NCBI RefSeq assembly: GCF_000717185.1
Contig: NZ_JNYE01000014.1
Span: 89,731 to 153,730, forward strand
DNA length: 64,000 bases
Direction of reading: 5' to 3'
Origin: Kitasatospora phosalacinea
GTDB taxonomy: Bacteria; Actinomycetota; Actinomycetes; Streptomycetales; Streptomycetaceae
The notes beneath the pieces are model-generated. The model had not been told where the DNA came from. It did no database searches and saw only the letters and a program-made list of their open reading frames with translations. Both the position numbers and the translations under genes were made by a program. Shown one piece after another: positions 51,083-58,918 of the stretch (within the stretch, counting starts at the first letter, position 1; each line of letters begins with the position of its first letter).

Positions 51083-51242
51083 ACCACTCTCCATGTCGCC
51101 GTTCACGGGCCACATCGTAGGGGCAATGGCTGAAGTCACAAGGGGTCCCCGACCCTCGTCCGCCCCCCGCGCCCGCTCCGCGCCCGCGCCGCGGCCCCCT
51201 CAGCAGCCACGGGCCGCCCCCGGGTAGGGGAGGATGGTCCCC

Positions 51243-52088
51243 GTGACTGGTGTTCTCGTACTGGCAGGTACCCCCATCGGCGACGTCGAGGACGCGCCGC
51301 CCCGACTGCGCGCCGAACTCGCCGGGGCCGACGTCATCGCGGCCGAGGACACCCGGCGGCTGCGCCGGCTGACCCAGGCGCTCGGCGTGGTGCCGACCGG
51401 CCGGGTGGTGTCGTACTTCGAGGGCAACGAGGTGGCCCGCACCCCCGAGCTGGTGGCTGCGCTGCAGGACGGCTCCCGGGTGCTGCTGGTCACCGACGCC
51501 GGGATGCCCTCGGTCTCCGACCCCGGCTACCGGCTGGTGGACGCCGCCGTCGCCGCCGGGATCAAGGTCACCGCGGTGCCCGGCCCGTCCGCGGTGCTGA
51601 CCGCGCTGGCGCTGTCCGCGCTGCCGGTGGACCGGTTCGCCTTCGAGGGCTTCCTGCCGCGCAAGGCGGGCGACCGCTCCCGGCAGCTCGCCCAGGTCGC
51701 CGCCGAGCCGCGCACCATGGTCTTCTTCGAGGCCCCGCACCGGATCGCCGAGACGCTGGAGGCGATGGCCGCCGCGTTCGGCGCCGACCGCCCCGCCGCG
51801 GTCTGCCGGGAGCTCACCAAGACGTACGAGGAGGTCAAGCGCGGCCCGCTGGGCGAGCTGGCGGCCTGGGCCGCGGACGGCGTCCGGGGCGAGATCACCG
51901 TGGTGGTGGCCGGGGCCCCGCCCGCCGCCCCCGAGGAGGTCGGCCCGGCCGAGCTGGCCCGCCGGGTGGCCGTCCGGGAGGAGGCCGGGGAGCGCCGCAA
52001 GGAGGCGATCGCCGCGGTCGCCGCCGAGCTGGGGCTGCGCAAGTCGATCGTGTTCGACGCGGTGGTGGCGGCCAAGCACGCGCCCTGA
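51243..52088 (+). CDS. rsmI: 16S rRNA (cytidine1402-2'-O)-methyltransferase
   Basis: A 281-residue protein. GTG 51243 is chosen because GGGGAGG is 9 bases away; ATG 51234 is too close to it. The fold begins VLVLAGTPIGDVEDAPPRL, followed by AEDTRRLRRL, VSYFEGNE, LVTDAGMPSVSDPGYRLVDA and the family-defining FFEAPHRIAETLE. It 2'-O-methylates C1402 in the decoding centre with SAM. It is divergent from pmt with a 160-bp gap. Confidence 0.93.
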   Translation: MTGVLVLAGTPIGDVEDAPPRLRAELAGADVIAAEDTRRLRRLTQALGVVPTGRVVSYFEGNEVARTPELVAALQDGSRVLLVTDAGMPSVSDPGYRLVDAAVAAGIKVTAVPGPSAVLTALALSALPVDRFAFEGFLPRKAGDRSRQLAQVAAEPRTMVFFEAPHRIAETLEAMAAAFGADRPAAVCRELTKTYEEVKRGPLGELAAWAADGVRGEITVVVAGAPPAAPEEVGPAELARRVAVREEAGERRKEAIAAVAAELGLRKSIVFDAVVAAKHAP

Positions 52089-52312
52089 GCGCCGTCGGCC
52101 CGCTGCCCGCTCGCCGTACGCCGATCGGTTTGTATGGCAATGGCCGGAATCGCGCGTACGTTGGAATGAGCACCCCAGCGGAGGGCCAATTCGGGACCAA
52201 GACTTGGCAAGCCGGGCATCGGACGGACCCTCCCGGGCATTCCCTGGGATGGAACAACCCGCACCCGGCCGCGAGGACCGGGCGACGGGCTCCGAGCGAA
52301 GCGAGGTGGCGC

Positions 52313-52732
52313 ATGAGCGACACGATCGACGGCCCCCGGAACGGCGGAGCACCCAGCGGCCTCGGCACGACCAGCCGTTCCGCCCCCGTGCAGACGGTCC
52401 ACGAGGCCTACTCCTTCGCCTGCCTCAACTGCGGCTACGGCTGGGAGCAGGCGTACGACATCGAGCACCACACGACCAGGGACGGCCGCACCGCGGTCGA
52501 GTACACGGCCAACGGCGTCCGGGTCCCCTCCCCGCTGCGCGAGCTGGTCTGCCCCGGCTGCGGCGGCGAACGCGTCCGGATCATGCGGGCCGGGCGGGTG
52601 GCGGGCATGGCCGCCGTCACCAGGAACGGCCCCGGCTACGCGCCCACCGCCGAACCCGAGGGCCCGCCCGAGCCCCCCGGCATGCGGGCCCGGCGCCACT
52701 GGTTCGCCTGGCTGCGCCGCCGCACCGGCTGA
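52313..52732 (+). CDS. Zinc-ribbon hypothetical protein
   Basis: A 139-residue protein from ATG 52313 (GAGGTGG upstream). Two knuckles, CLNCGYGW (about 38) and CPGCGGERV (about 82), form a zinc ribbon around HEAYSFAC and DIEHHTTRDGRTAVEYTANG. The ends are disordered, with a basic-Trp C-terminus (RRHWFAWLRRRTG). It resembles conserved streptomycete proteins without known function. It lies between rsmI and metG on the same strand. Confidence 0.75.
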   Translation: MSDTIDGPRNGGAPSGLGTTSRSAPVQTVHEAYSFACLNCGYGWEQAYDIEHHTTRDGRTAVEYTANGVRVPSPLRELVCPGCGGERVRIMRAGRVAGMAAVTRNGPGYAPTAEPEGPPEPPGMRARRHWFAWLRRRTG

Positions 52733-52748
52733 CCGCCGACCCCGCCCC

Positions 52749-52804
52749 GTACCGCCCCGCCCCGTACCGCCCCGCCCCGTACCGCCCCGCCCGGGGCGGT
52801 ACGG
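52749..52804 (+). repeat. 15-bp tandem repeats forming alternative hairpins before metG
   Basis: GTACCGCCCCGCCCC occurs at 52749-52763 and 52764-52778, with a third, partial copy at 52779-52792. The last copy pairs perfectly over 13 bp (52777-52789) with CGGGGCGGTACGG (52792-52804). Earlier copies offer alternative left arms for the same right arm. The structure ends 23 bp before the metG start. It may terminate the upstream gene or control metG. Confidence 0.65.
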
Positions 52805-52827
52805 CCGCGGCACTAGGATCCCGGGGT

Positions 52828-54429
52828 ATGGCGGCCTTGGAAGACCACACCAGCACCGACGCGTACTACGTCACCACCCCGATCTACTACGTGAACGACC
52901 GGCCCCACCTGGGCCACGCGTACACCACCGTCGCGGGTGACGTGCTGACCCGCTGGCACCGCCAGCGCGGCGAGGACGTCTGGTACCTCACCGGCACCGA
53001 CGAGCACGGCCAGAAGATCCTGCGCACCGCCGAAGCCAACGGCACCACCCCGCAGCAGTGGTGCGACAAGCTGGTCGAGGAGGCCTGGAAGCCGCTCTGG
53101 GAGCACCTGCGGATCGCCAACGACGACTTCATCCGCACCACCGAGGCCCGGCACACCGACCGCGTCCAGGAGTTCGTCCAGGACCTGTACGACAAGGGCG
53201 AGATCTACCGGGGCAGCTACACCGGCCCGTACTGCGTCGGCTGCGAGGAGTACAAGCTCCCCGGCGAACTGCTGCCCGGCGCCACGGACGAGGAGAAGCT
53301 CTGCCCCGTCCACAAGCGCCCCGTCGAGTGGCTGGAGGAGGAGAACTACTTCTTCCGGCTCTCCGCGTACGGCCCGAAGCTGCTGGAGTTCTACGCCGCC
53401 CACCCGGACTTCATCCAGCCCGCCGCCGCCCGCAACGAGGTGCTGCGCTTCGTCGAGCAGGACCTCAAGGACCTGTCGATCTCCCGCTCCACCTTCGACT
53501 GGGGCGTCCCGCTGCCCTGGGACGACAAGCACGTCCTGTACGTGTGGGTCGACGCCCTGCAGAACTACATCACCGCGGCCGGCTACGGCAGCGACCCCGA
53601 GCGCTTCGCCCGGCTCTGGCCCGCCTCCGTGCACCTCGTCGGCAAGGACATCCTGCGCTTCCACGCCGTCATCTGGCCCGCCATGCTGATGGCCGCCGGG
53701 CTGCCGCTGCCGCGCCGGGTCGTCGCCAACGGCTGGCTGATGGTCGGCGGCGAGAAGATGAGCAAGTCCAACCTCACCGGCATCGCGCCCACCGACCTGA
53801 CCTCGCACTTCGGCGTCGACGCGTACCGCTACTACTTCCTGCGGGCCATCCCGTTCGGCACCGACGGGTCGTTCTCCTGGGAGGACTTCACCGCCCGCTA
53901 CACCTCCGAACTCGCCAACGGCTTCGGCAACCTGGCCTCCTGGGTCGCCGCGATGGTCGGCAAGTACCACGGGGGCGCGCTCCCCGCCGCGACCGCGCAC
54001 GGCCCCGCCGAACAGGCCGTCGCCGACGCGCTGGTGCGGGCCGCCGCCGAGGCCGACCGCAGGATCGGCGAGGAGCTCGACTTCGCGGGCGGCATCGCGG
54101 CCGTCTTCGAGTTCGTCAAGCTGGTCAACGGCTACCTCACCGAGCAGGAACCCTGGAAGGCCGCCAAGTCCCCGGACGGACGGGACCGGCTGGACACCGT
54201 CCTGTACACCGCCGCCGAGGCGCTGCGGGCCACCGCCGTCCTGCTCAACCCGCTGATGCCGGACACCGCCGCCCAACTGTGGGACTCGCTCGGCGCCGGG
54301 CCCGCGCTCGGCGCCCTCGCCGACCAGCGGATCGCCACCGTCGCCGACTGGGGACGGCTGCCCGCCGGGGCCACCGTCACCAAGGGCGCGATCCTCTTCC
54401 CCCGCCTCGAAGAGAAGGCTGCCGTCTGA
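52828..54429 (+). CDS. metG: Methionyl-tRNA synthetase
   Basis: A 533-residue class I aminoacyl-tRNA synthetase. The HIGH motif is HLGHAY in PIYYVNDRPHLGHAYTTVAG (about 24-29). KMSKS is intact in GGEKMSKSNLTG (about 310). The inserted zinc region shows CVGCEEYK and LCPVHKRP. It lacks the C-terminal EMAP-like dimerisation domain, normal for this actinobacterial form. TAGGAT (52814-52819) lies 8 nt before the ATG, and there is no well-spaced ribosome site, so the mRNA may be nearly leaderless. Its stop overlaps the tatD start by one base (TGATG). Confidence 0.96.
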   Translation: MAALEDHTSTDAYYVTTPIYYVNDRPHLGHAYTTVAGDVLTRWHRQRGEDVWYLTGTDEHGQKILRTAEANGTTPQQWCDKLVEEAWKPLWEHLRIANDDFIRTTEARHTDRVQEFVQDLYDKGEIYRGSYTGPYCVGCEEYKLPGELLPGATDEEKLCPVHKRPVEWLEEENYFFRLSAYGPKLLEFYAAHPDFIQPAAARNEVLRFVEQDLKDLSISRSTFDWGVPLPWDDKHVLYVWVDALQNYITAAGYGSDPERFARLWPASVHLVGKDILRFHAVIWPAMLMAAGLPLPRRVVANGWLMVGGEKMSKSNLTGIAPTDLTSHFGVDAYRYYFLRAIPFGTDGSFSWEDFTARYTSELANGFGNLASWVAAMVGKYHGGALPAATAHGPAEQAVADALVRAAAEADRRIGEELDFAGGIAAVFEFVKLVNGYLTEQEPWKAAKSPDGRDRLDTVLYTAAEALRATAVLLNPLMPDTAAQLWDSLGAGPALGALADQRIATVADWGRLPAGATVTKGAILFPRLEEKAAV

Positions 54430-55316
54430 TGGCCGGAAGCAAGAACAAGAAGGAACAGGACCGCACCCCGCCGCCGCTGCCCGAGCCGCTGGCCGTCCCG
54501 GTCGCCGACTCGCACACCCACCTCGACATGCAGTCCGGCACCCCCGCCGAGGGCCTGGCCCGCGCCGCCTCGGTCGGCGTCACCACCGTCGTCCAGGTCG
54601 GTTGCGACGTCCCCGGCTCGCAGTGGGCCGCTTCGCTCGCCGAGCAGTACGAGCAGGTGCACGCCGCCGTCGCCCTGCACCCCAACGAGGCGCCCCGGGT
54701 CTTCCTCGGCGACCCCGACAGCTGGTCCGGGCAGCAGCGCGGGCCCGGCGGGCAGGACGCGTTGGACACCGCCCTCGCCGAGATCGACCGCCTCGCCGCC
54801 CTCCCGCACGTCCTCGCCGTCGGCGAGACCGGACTCGACTACTTCCGCACCGGCCCCGAGGGCGTCGACCTGCAGAAGGAGTCCTTCCGCCGCCACATCG
54901 AGATCGCCAAGCGCCACGGCAAGGCCCTGGTCATCCACGACCGCGACGCCCACGAGGACGTCATCGCCCTCCTGCTGGAGGAGGGCGCCCCCGAGCGCAC
55001 CGTCTTCCACTGCTACTCCGGCGACGCCGCGATGGCCCGCACCTGCGCCGAGCACGGCTGGTACCTCTCCTTCGCCGGCCCCGTCACCTACAAGGCCAAC
55101 CACGCCCTGCGCGAGGCCCTCACCGCCACCCCCCTCGACCGCGTCCTGGTCGAGACCGACGCCCCCTTCCTCACCCCCCACCCCTACCGCGGCCGCCCCA
55201 ACGCCCCGTACCTGATCCCCGTCACCCTGCGCGCGATGGCCGACCACCTGGCCCTGGCGGAGGACGAACTCGCCACGGCGATCGCCGCCAATACCGCCCG
55301 GGCCTTCGGCTACTGA
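54429..55316 (+). CDS. tatD: TatD-family metal-dependent hydrolase/DNase
   Basis: A 295-residue TIM-barrel protein starting ATG 54429 in a TGATG overlap with metG. Metal ligands are in VADSHTHLD (about 27), AVGETGLDYF, HDRDAHEDV, VFHCYSGD and VLVETDAPFL. TatD enzymes are 3'-5' exonucleases or deacylases linked to DNA repair. The N-terminal 20 residues are a basic disordered extension. metG-tatD is a widely conserved bacterial gene pair. Confidence 0.94.
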   Translation: MAGSKNKKEQDRTPPPLPEPLAVPVADSHTHLDMQSGTPAEGLARAASVGVTTVVQVGCDVPGSQWAASLAEQYEQVHAAVALHPNEAPRVFLGDPDSWSGQQRGPGGQDALDTALAEIDRLAALPHVLAVGETGLDYFRTGPEGVDLQKESFRRHIEIAKRHGKALVIHDRDAHEDVIALLLEEGAPERTVFHCYSGDAAMARTCAEHGWYLSFAGPVTYKANHALREALTATPLDRVLVETDAPFLTPHPYRGRPNAPYLIPVTLRAMADHLALAEDELATAIAANTARAFGY

Positions 55317-55370
55317 GCGCATCCCGGTGACGGGCGTGCTCGTTAGCATGGAGGCAGCGAGGAGGCTGAG

Positions 55371-55946
55371 ATGACCGCCGAACCGATCGACTGGGTGCAC
55401 CCACCGGCCAACGGCTGGACGTTTGACCAGGTCAATGAGCTCGATCTGCCGTTCAAGTGGGAACTGGTGGACGGAGCGATCGTGGTCCGAGGACAGACTC
55501 TGCTGTGGCACGACCAGGTGCGGGACCAGCTCTTCGCGGAACTGCGCGCGGCGAGGACCACGCCCTACGCGGTCAACGTCGAACGCTGTGTCCTGCTCAA
55601 CGAGCGCAACGTGTTGCTGCCCGACGTGGTGGTCTTCGACAAGACCGGCCTGAACGTGTTCGAGCTCGAGTGCACCCCCGTCGAGTCGGTGGCCCTCGCC
55701 GTCGAGGTCGTCTCCCCCGGATCGCGGGCAGCCGACCGCTTCACCAAGCCCGGTCTCTACGCCGAGACGGGGGTTCCGTCCTACTGGCGCGTCGAACGCG
55801 GTGAGAACGACCTTCCCGTCGTGCACGAGTTCCGGCGCGACGAGTCGCAGAGCGTCTACCTCCCCGTCGCCGTGCACGAGGGACTGCTCCGCACCGAGCT
55901 GCCGTTCCCCGTCGAGATCGATCTCAAGCAGTTGGTGGAGCTCTGA
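55371..55946 (+). CDS. Uma2-family (DUF820) putative restriction-endonuclease-fold protein
   Basis: A 191-residue protein from ATG 55371 with GAGGAGG upstream. The PD-(D/E)XK-like fold shows [12 protein letters not shown] (about 28), [14 protein letters not shown] (about 80-93) and [20 protein letters not shown], then YWRVERGEN. It is common and multi-copy in streptomycetes and cyanobacteria; function is unknown. Codon use is less GC-biased than its neighbours (e.g. GTTTGACCAGGTCAATGAGC). It sits between tatD and rsmA, where related genomes usually carry a resuscitation-promoting-factor gene, so it is probably a replacement. Confidence 0.85.
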   Translation: MTAEPIDWVHPPANGWTFDQVNELDLPFKWELVDGAIVVRGQTLLWHDQVRDQLFAELRAARTTPYAVNVERCVLLNERNVLLPDVVVFDKTGLNVFELECTPVESVALAVEVVSPGSRAADRFTKPGLYAETGVPSYWRVERGENDLPVVHEFRRDESQSVYLPVAVHEGLLRTELPFPVEIDLKQLVEL

Positions 55947-55950
55947 CCCG

Positions 55951-55956
55951 TATCCT
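55951..55956 (+). promoter_or_regulatory. -10 element giving a leaderless rsmA mRNA
   Basis: TATCCT with exactly 6 nt before the GTG of rsmA and no ribosome binding site in between, the standard arrangement of leaderless transcripts. Confidence 0.55.
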
Positions 55957-55962
55957 TGGCGG

Positions 55963-56853
55963 GTGAGCACCACCGAACCCACCTCCGACGGCCACCTGCT
56001 GGGAGCCGCCGACATCCGTGCGCTGGCCGAGGCGTTCGGCGTGAAGCCGACCAAGCAGCGCGGGCAGAACTTCGTCATCGACGGGAACACCGTGCGGCGG
56101 ATCGTCCGGGCGGCGGGGGTGACGGGCGAGGACGCGGTGGTCGAGGTCGGGCCCGGGCTCGGGTCGTTGACGCTGGCGCTGCTGGAGGTGGCGCGGCACG
56201 TCACGGCGGTGGAGATCGACCCGGTGCTGGCGCGGCACCTGCCGGACACGGTGCGGGGGCGGATGCCCGCGAAGGCGGGGAGCTTCGACCTGGTGCTCAG
56301 CGACGCGATGGAGGTCACCGAGCTGCCCGGCCCCGCGCCGACCGCGCTGGTCGCGAACCTGCCGTACAACGTCGCCGTGCCGGTGCTGCTGCACATGCTG
56401 GAGCACTTCCCCAGCATCGAGCGGACCCTGGTGATGGTGCAGAGCGAGGTCGCCGACCGGCTCGCCGCCAAGCCCGGCAACAAGGTGTACGGGGTGCCCT
56501 CCGTCAAGGCCAACTGGTACGCGGACGTGAAGCGCGCCGGGGCGATCGGGCGGAACGTGTTCTGGCCCGCGCCGAACGTCGACTCCGGCCTGGTCTCGCT
56601 GGTCCGCCGCGACCCGCCGGCCACCACCGCCACCCGCCGCGAGGTGTTCGCCGTCGTCGACGCCGCGTTCGCGCAGCGCCGCAAGACCCTGCGGGCCGCC
56701 CTGGCGGGCTGGGCCGGTTCGCCCGCCGCCGCCGAGGAGGCGCTGCGCGGCGCCGGGATCGACCACACGCTGCGCGGCGAGATGCTCACCGTCGAGCAGT
56801 TCGCCGCGATCGCCGAGCACAAGCCCGAGGCCCCGAAGGCGGAGGAACACTGA
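55963..56853 (+). CDS. rsmA: 16S rRNA (adenine1518/1519-N6)-dimethyltransferase
   Basis: A 296-residue protein from GTG 55963. [20 protein letters not shown] (about 27) and the SAM loop [16 protein letters not shown] (about 60) are followed by the catalytic N-L-P-Y in [20 protein letters not shown]. The C-terminal [16 protein letters not shown] binds RNA. It dimethylates two adenines in helix 45 of 16S rRNA, and its loss gives kasugamycin resistance. It is followed by ispE after 2 bp, the usual actinobacterial order. Confidence 0.95.
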   Translation: MSTTEPTSDGHLLGAADIRALAEAFGVKPTKQRGQNFVIDGNTVRRIVRAAGVTGEDAVVEVGPGLGSLTLALLEVARHVTAVEIDPVLARHLPDTVRGRMPAKAGSFDLVLSDAMEVTELPGPAPTALVANLPYNVAVPVLLHMLEHFPSIERTLVMVQSEVADRLAAKPGNKVYGVPSVKANWYADVKRAGAIGRNVFWPAPNVDSGLVSLVRRDPPATTATRREVFAVVDAAFAQRRKTLRAALAGWAGSPAAAEEALRGAGIDHTLRGEMLTVEQFAAIAEHKPEAPKAEEH

Positions 56854-56855
56854 GC

Positions 56856-57782
56856 ATGGTCACGGTCCGGGTCCCCGCCAAGGTCAACGTCCAGCTCGGC
56901 GTCGGCGGGGTCCGCCCCGACGGCTACCACGACCTGGCGAACGTCTTCTTCGCCGTCGCCCTCGGCGACCAGGTCACCGCCACCCCCGGCGAGGGCGTCA
57001 CGCTCAGCTGCGACGGCCCCGACGCGGCCGCCGTCCCGCTCGACGACGGCAACCTGGCCGCCCGCGCCGCCCGGCTGCTCGCCGCCCACCACGGCCTCGC
57101 CGACCCCGGCGTCCACCTGCACATCGACAAGGCCATCCCGGTCGCGGGCGGCATGGCGGGCGGCAGCGCGGACGGCGCCGCCGCGCTGCTCGCCTGCGAC
57201 GCCCTGTGGGGCCTGGACACCCCGCTGCCCGTCCTGCTGGAGCTGGCCGCCGAACTCGGCTCCGACGTCCCGTTCGCGCTGCTCGGCGGCGTCGCCCTGG
57301 GCCGCGGCCGCGGCGAGCTGCTGGAGCCGCTGCCGGTCGCCGGGACGTTCCACTGGGTGTTCGCGGTCGCCGACGGCGGCCTGTCCACCCCGGCGGTCTT
57401 CCGCGAGTGCGACCGCCTGCGGGAGGAGTCCGGCCTCGGCTCCTCCCTCGCCGACGTCCCCACCCCCGACGCCGACCCCGCCCTGCTCGCCGCCCTCGCC
57501 GAGGGCGACCCCGTCGCGCTGGCCGCCGCCCTCGCCAACGACCTCCAGGCCGCCGCCGTCTCGCTGCGCCCCTCCCTCGCCGACACCCTGCACGCCGGCA
57601 CCGAGGCGGGCGCCCTGGCCGCCCTGGTCTCCGGCTCCGGCCCGACCTGCGCCTTCCTCGCCAAGGACGCCGACGCCGCCGCCCACGTCGCCGCCGCCCT
57701 CCGCGCCTCCGGCACCTGCCGCACCGCCCACGCCACCCACGGCCCGGTGCCGGGCGCCCGGGTGGTCAAGACCTCTGCTTGA
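56856..57782 (+). CDS. ispE: 4-diphosphocytidyl-2-C-methyl-D-erythritol kinase
   Basis: A 308-residue GHMP kinase of the MEP isoprenoid pathway, phosphorylating the 2-hydroxyl of CDP-ME. VRVPAKVNVQLGVGGVRPDG opens it, the ATP loop is IPVAGGMAGGSADGAAALLA (about 95-114), and GSDVPFALLGGVALGRGRGE and VSGSGPTCAFL complete the motifs. GGAGG stands 11 bases before the ATG, inside the rsmA end, so translation is probably coupled. It supplies precursors for polyprenyl carriers and for geosmin. Confidence 0.95.
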   Translation: MVTVRVPAKVNVQLGVGGVRPDGYHDLANVFFAVALGDQVTATPGEGVTLSCDGPDAAAVPLDDGNLAARAARLLAAHHGLADPGVHLHIDKAIPVAGGMAGGSADGAAALLACDALWGLDTPLPVLLELAAELGSDVPFALLGGVALGRGRGELLEPLPVAGTFHWVFAVADGGLSTPAVFRECDRLREESGLGSSLADVPTPDADPALLAALAEGDPVALAAALANDLQAAAVSLRPSLADTLHAGTEAGALAALVSGSGPTCAFLAKDADAAAHVAAALRASGTCRTAHATHGPVPGARVVKTSA

Positions 57783-57814
57783 CCTGGAGCGCGCTCCGGG
57801 TTCCAGACTCGTCA

Positions 57815-57841
57815 CCGCGGCCCGCACCGGGCGGGCCGCGG
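57815..57841 (+). terminator. Hairpin after ispE
   Basis: Perfect 10-bp stem CCGCGGCCCG / CGGGCCGCGG with a 7-nt loop; a 12-bp palindrome GGAGCGCGCTCC (57785-57796... read across the stop region) lies just before it. It ends 18 bp before the next start codon. Confidence 0.65.
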
Positions 57842-57859
57842 AAACGAGGGGACACCCGG

Positions 57860-58846
57860 ATGCGCAAGCGCACCATCGGAACCGACCCGCGCACCCGTCG
57901 CGAGGTCAGCGTGCTGAGCCTGGGGGCGATGCTGTTCGGCACGCTCACCGACGAGGCCACCTCCTTCGCGGTGCTGGACCGGTACGTCGAGGCGGGCGGC
58001 AGCTTCGTCGACACCTCCAACAACTACGCGTACTGGCAGGACGACAGCCAGGGCGGCGCCAGCGAGGAGGTGCTCGGCCGGTGGCGGGCCAGCCGCGGGA
58101 TCACCGACGAGGTGGTGATCGCGACCAAGCTCGGCGCCCGTCCGAAGGCCCCCGGCACCGGGTTCGTCGAGAACGGCGAGGGCCTGTCGGCGGAGGTGAT
58201 CCGGGCCTCGTCCGAGGCCAGCCGCAAGCGCCTGGGCGTCGAGAAGCTCGACCTGCTGTACGCGCACGTCGAGGACCGGACGGTGCCGCTCGCCGAGACC
58301 GTGCACGCGTTCGGCGAACTCGTCCAGGAGGGGACGGTCGGCCTGCTCGGCGTCTCCAACCACTGGTCCTGGCGGGTCGAGCGGGCCCGCAACCTCGCCG
58401 CGCAGGCCGGACTGCCCGGCTACGAGGTGCTCCAGTACGGCCACACCTACCTGCGCCGCCGCGGCGACCTGCCCGGCCTGACCTGCGCGGACGGCGACCA
58501 GGCCGCCGTCCAGGGCGACCTGATCACGTACCTCAAGGAGAGCCCCGAACTCACCCTGGTCGCCTACTCCCCGCTGCTCGGCGGCGGCTACGTCCGCGAG
58601 GACAAGCCGCTCGGCCCGTCCTTCGACCACGCGGGCACCCCCACCCGCCTCGCCGCCCTCGACGCGGTGGCGCGGCAGACCGGCGCCACCCGCAACCAGG
58701 TCGTGCTGGCCTGGCTGCTCGGCGGCGAACTGCCGGTGATCCCGCTGGTCGGCGCCTCCTCGGTGGCCCAGTTGGACGAGAGCCTGGCCGCGCTCGACCT
58801 GGAACTGACCGCCGAACAGCGCGAGTTGCTCGACCGGGCCCGGTAG
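57860..58846 (+). CDS. Aldo/keto reductase
   Basis: A 328-residue TIM-barrel oxidoreductase from ATG 57860 (GAGGGG 9 bases upstream). The catalytic tetrad is visible: Asp and Tyr in FVDTSNNYAYW (about 51-58), Lys in VIATKLGA (about 91) and His in LLYAHVEDRT. GLLGVSNHW and the NADPH region IPLVGASSVAQLDESL complete it. It reduces aldehydes or ketones with NADPH; the substrate is unknown. It is separated from ispE by a hairpin and followed 72 bp later by the ABC-F gene. Confidence 0.9.
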   Translation: MRKRTIGTDPRTRREVSVLSLGAMLFGTLTDEATSFAVLDRYVEAGGSFVDTSNNYAYWQDDSQGGASEEVLGRWRASRGITDEVVIATKLGARPKAPGTGFVENGEGLSAEVIRASSEASRKRLGVEKLDLLYAHVEDRTVPLAETVHAFGELVQEGTVGLLGVSNHWSWRVERARNLAAQAGLPGYEVLQYGHTYLRRRGDLPGLTCADGDQAAVQGDLITYLKESPELTLVAYSPLLGGGYVREDKPLGPSFDHAGTPTRLAALDAVARQTGATRNQVVLAWLLGGELPVIPLVGASSVAQLDESLAALDLELTAEQRELLDRAR

Positions 58847-58918
58847 CGGACGGGGCCGGGGGCGGCGCGGCACTAGGCTGGGGGCTCGTTCCAGCCCCTT
58901 CCTCAGGAGTGCAGCTTC

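Noticed and set aside
52617..52856. Minus-strand ORF with GRYGA repeats before metG
   Set aside because: The repeats merely translate the 15-bp DNA repeat; no ribosome site and it overlaps metG.
54132..57827. A 1231-residue minus-strand frame over tatD, Uma2, rsmA and ispE
   Set aside because: Antisense shadow without domains; the forward genes are certain.
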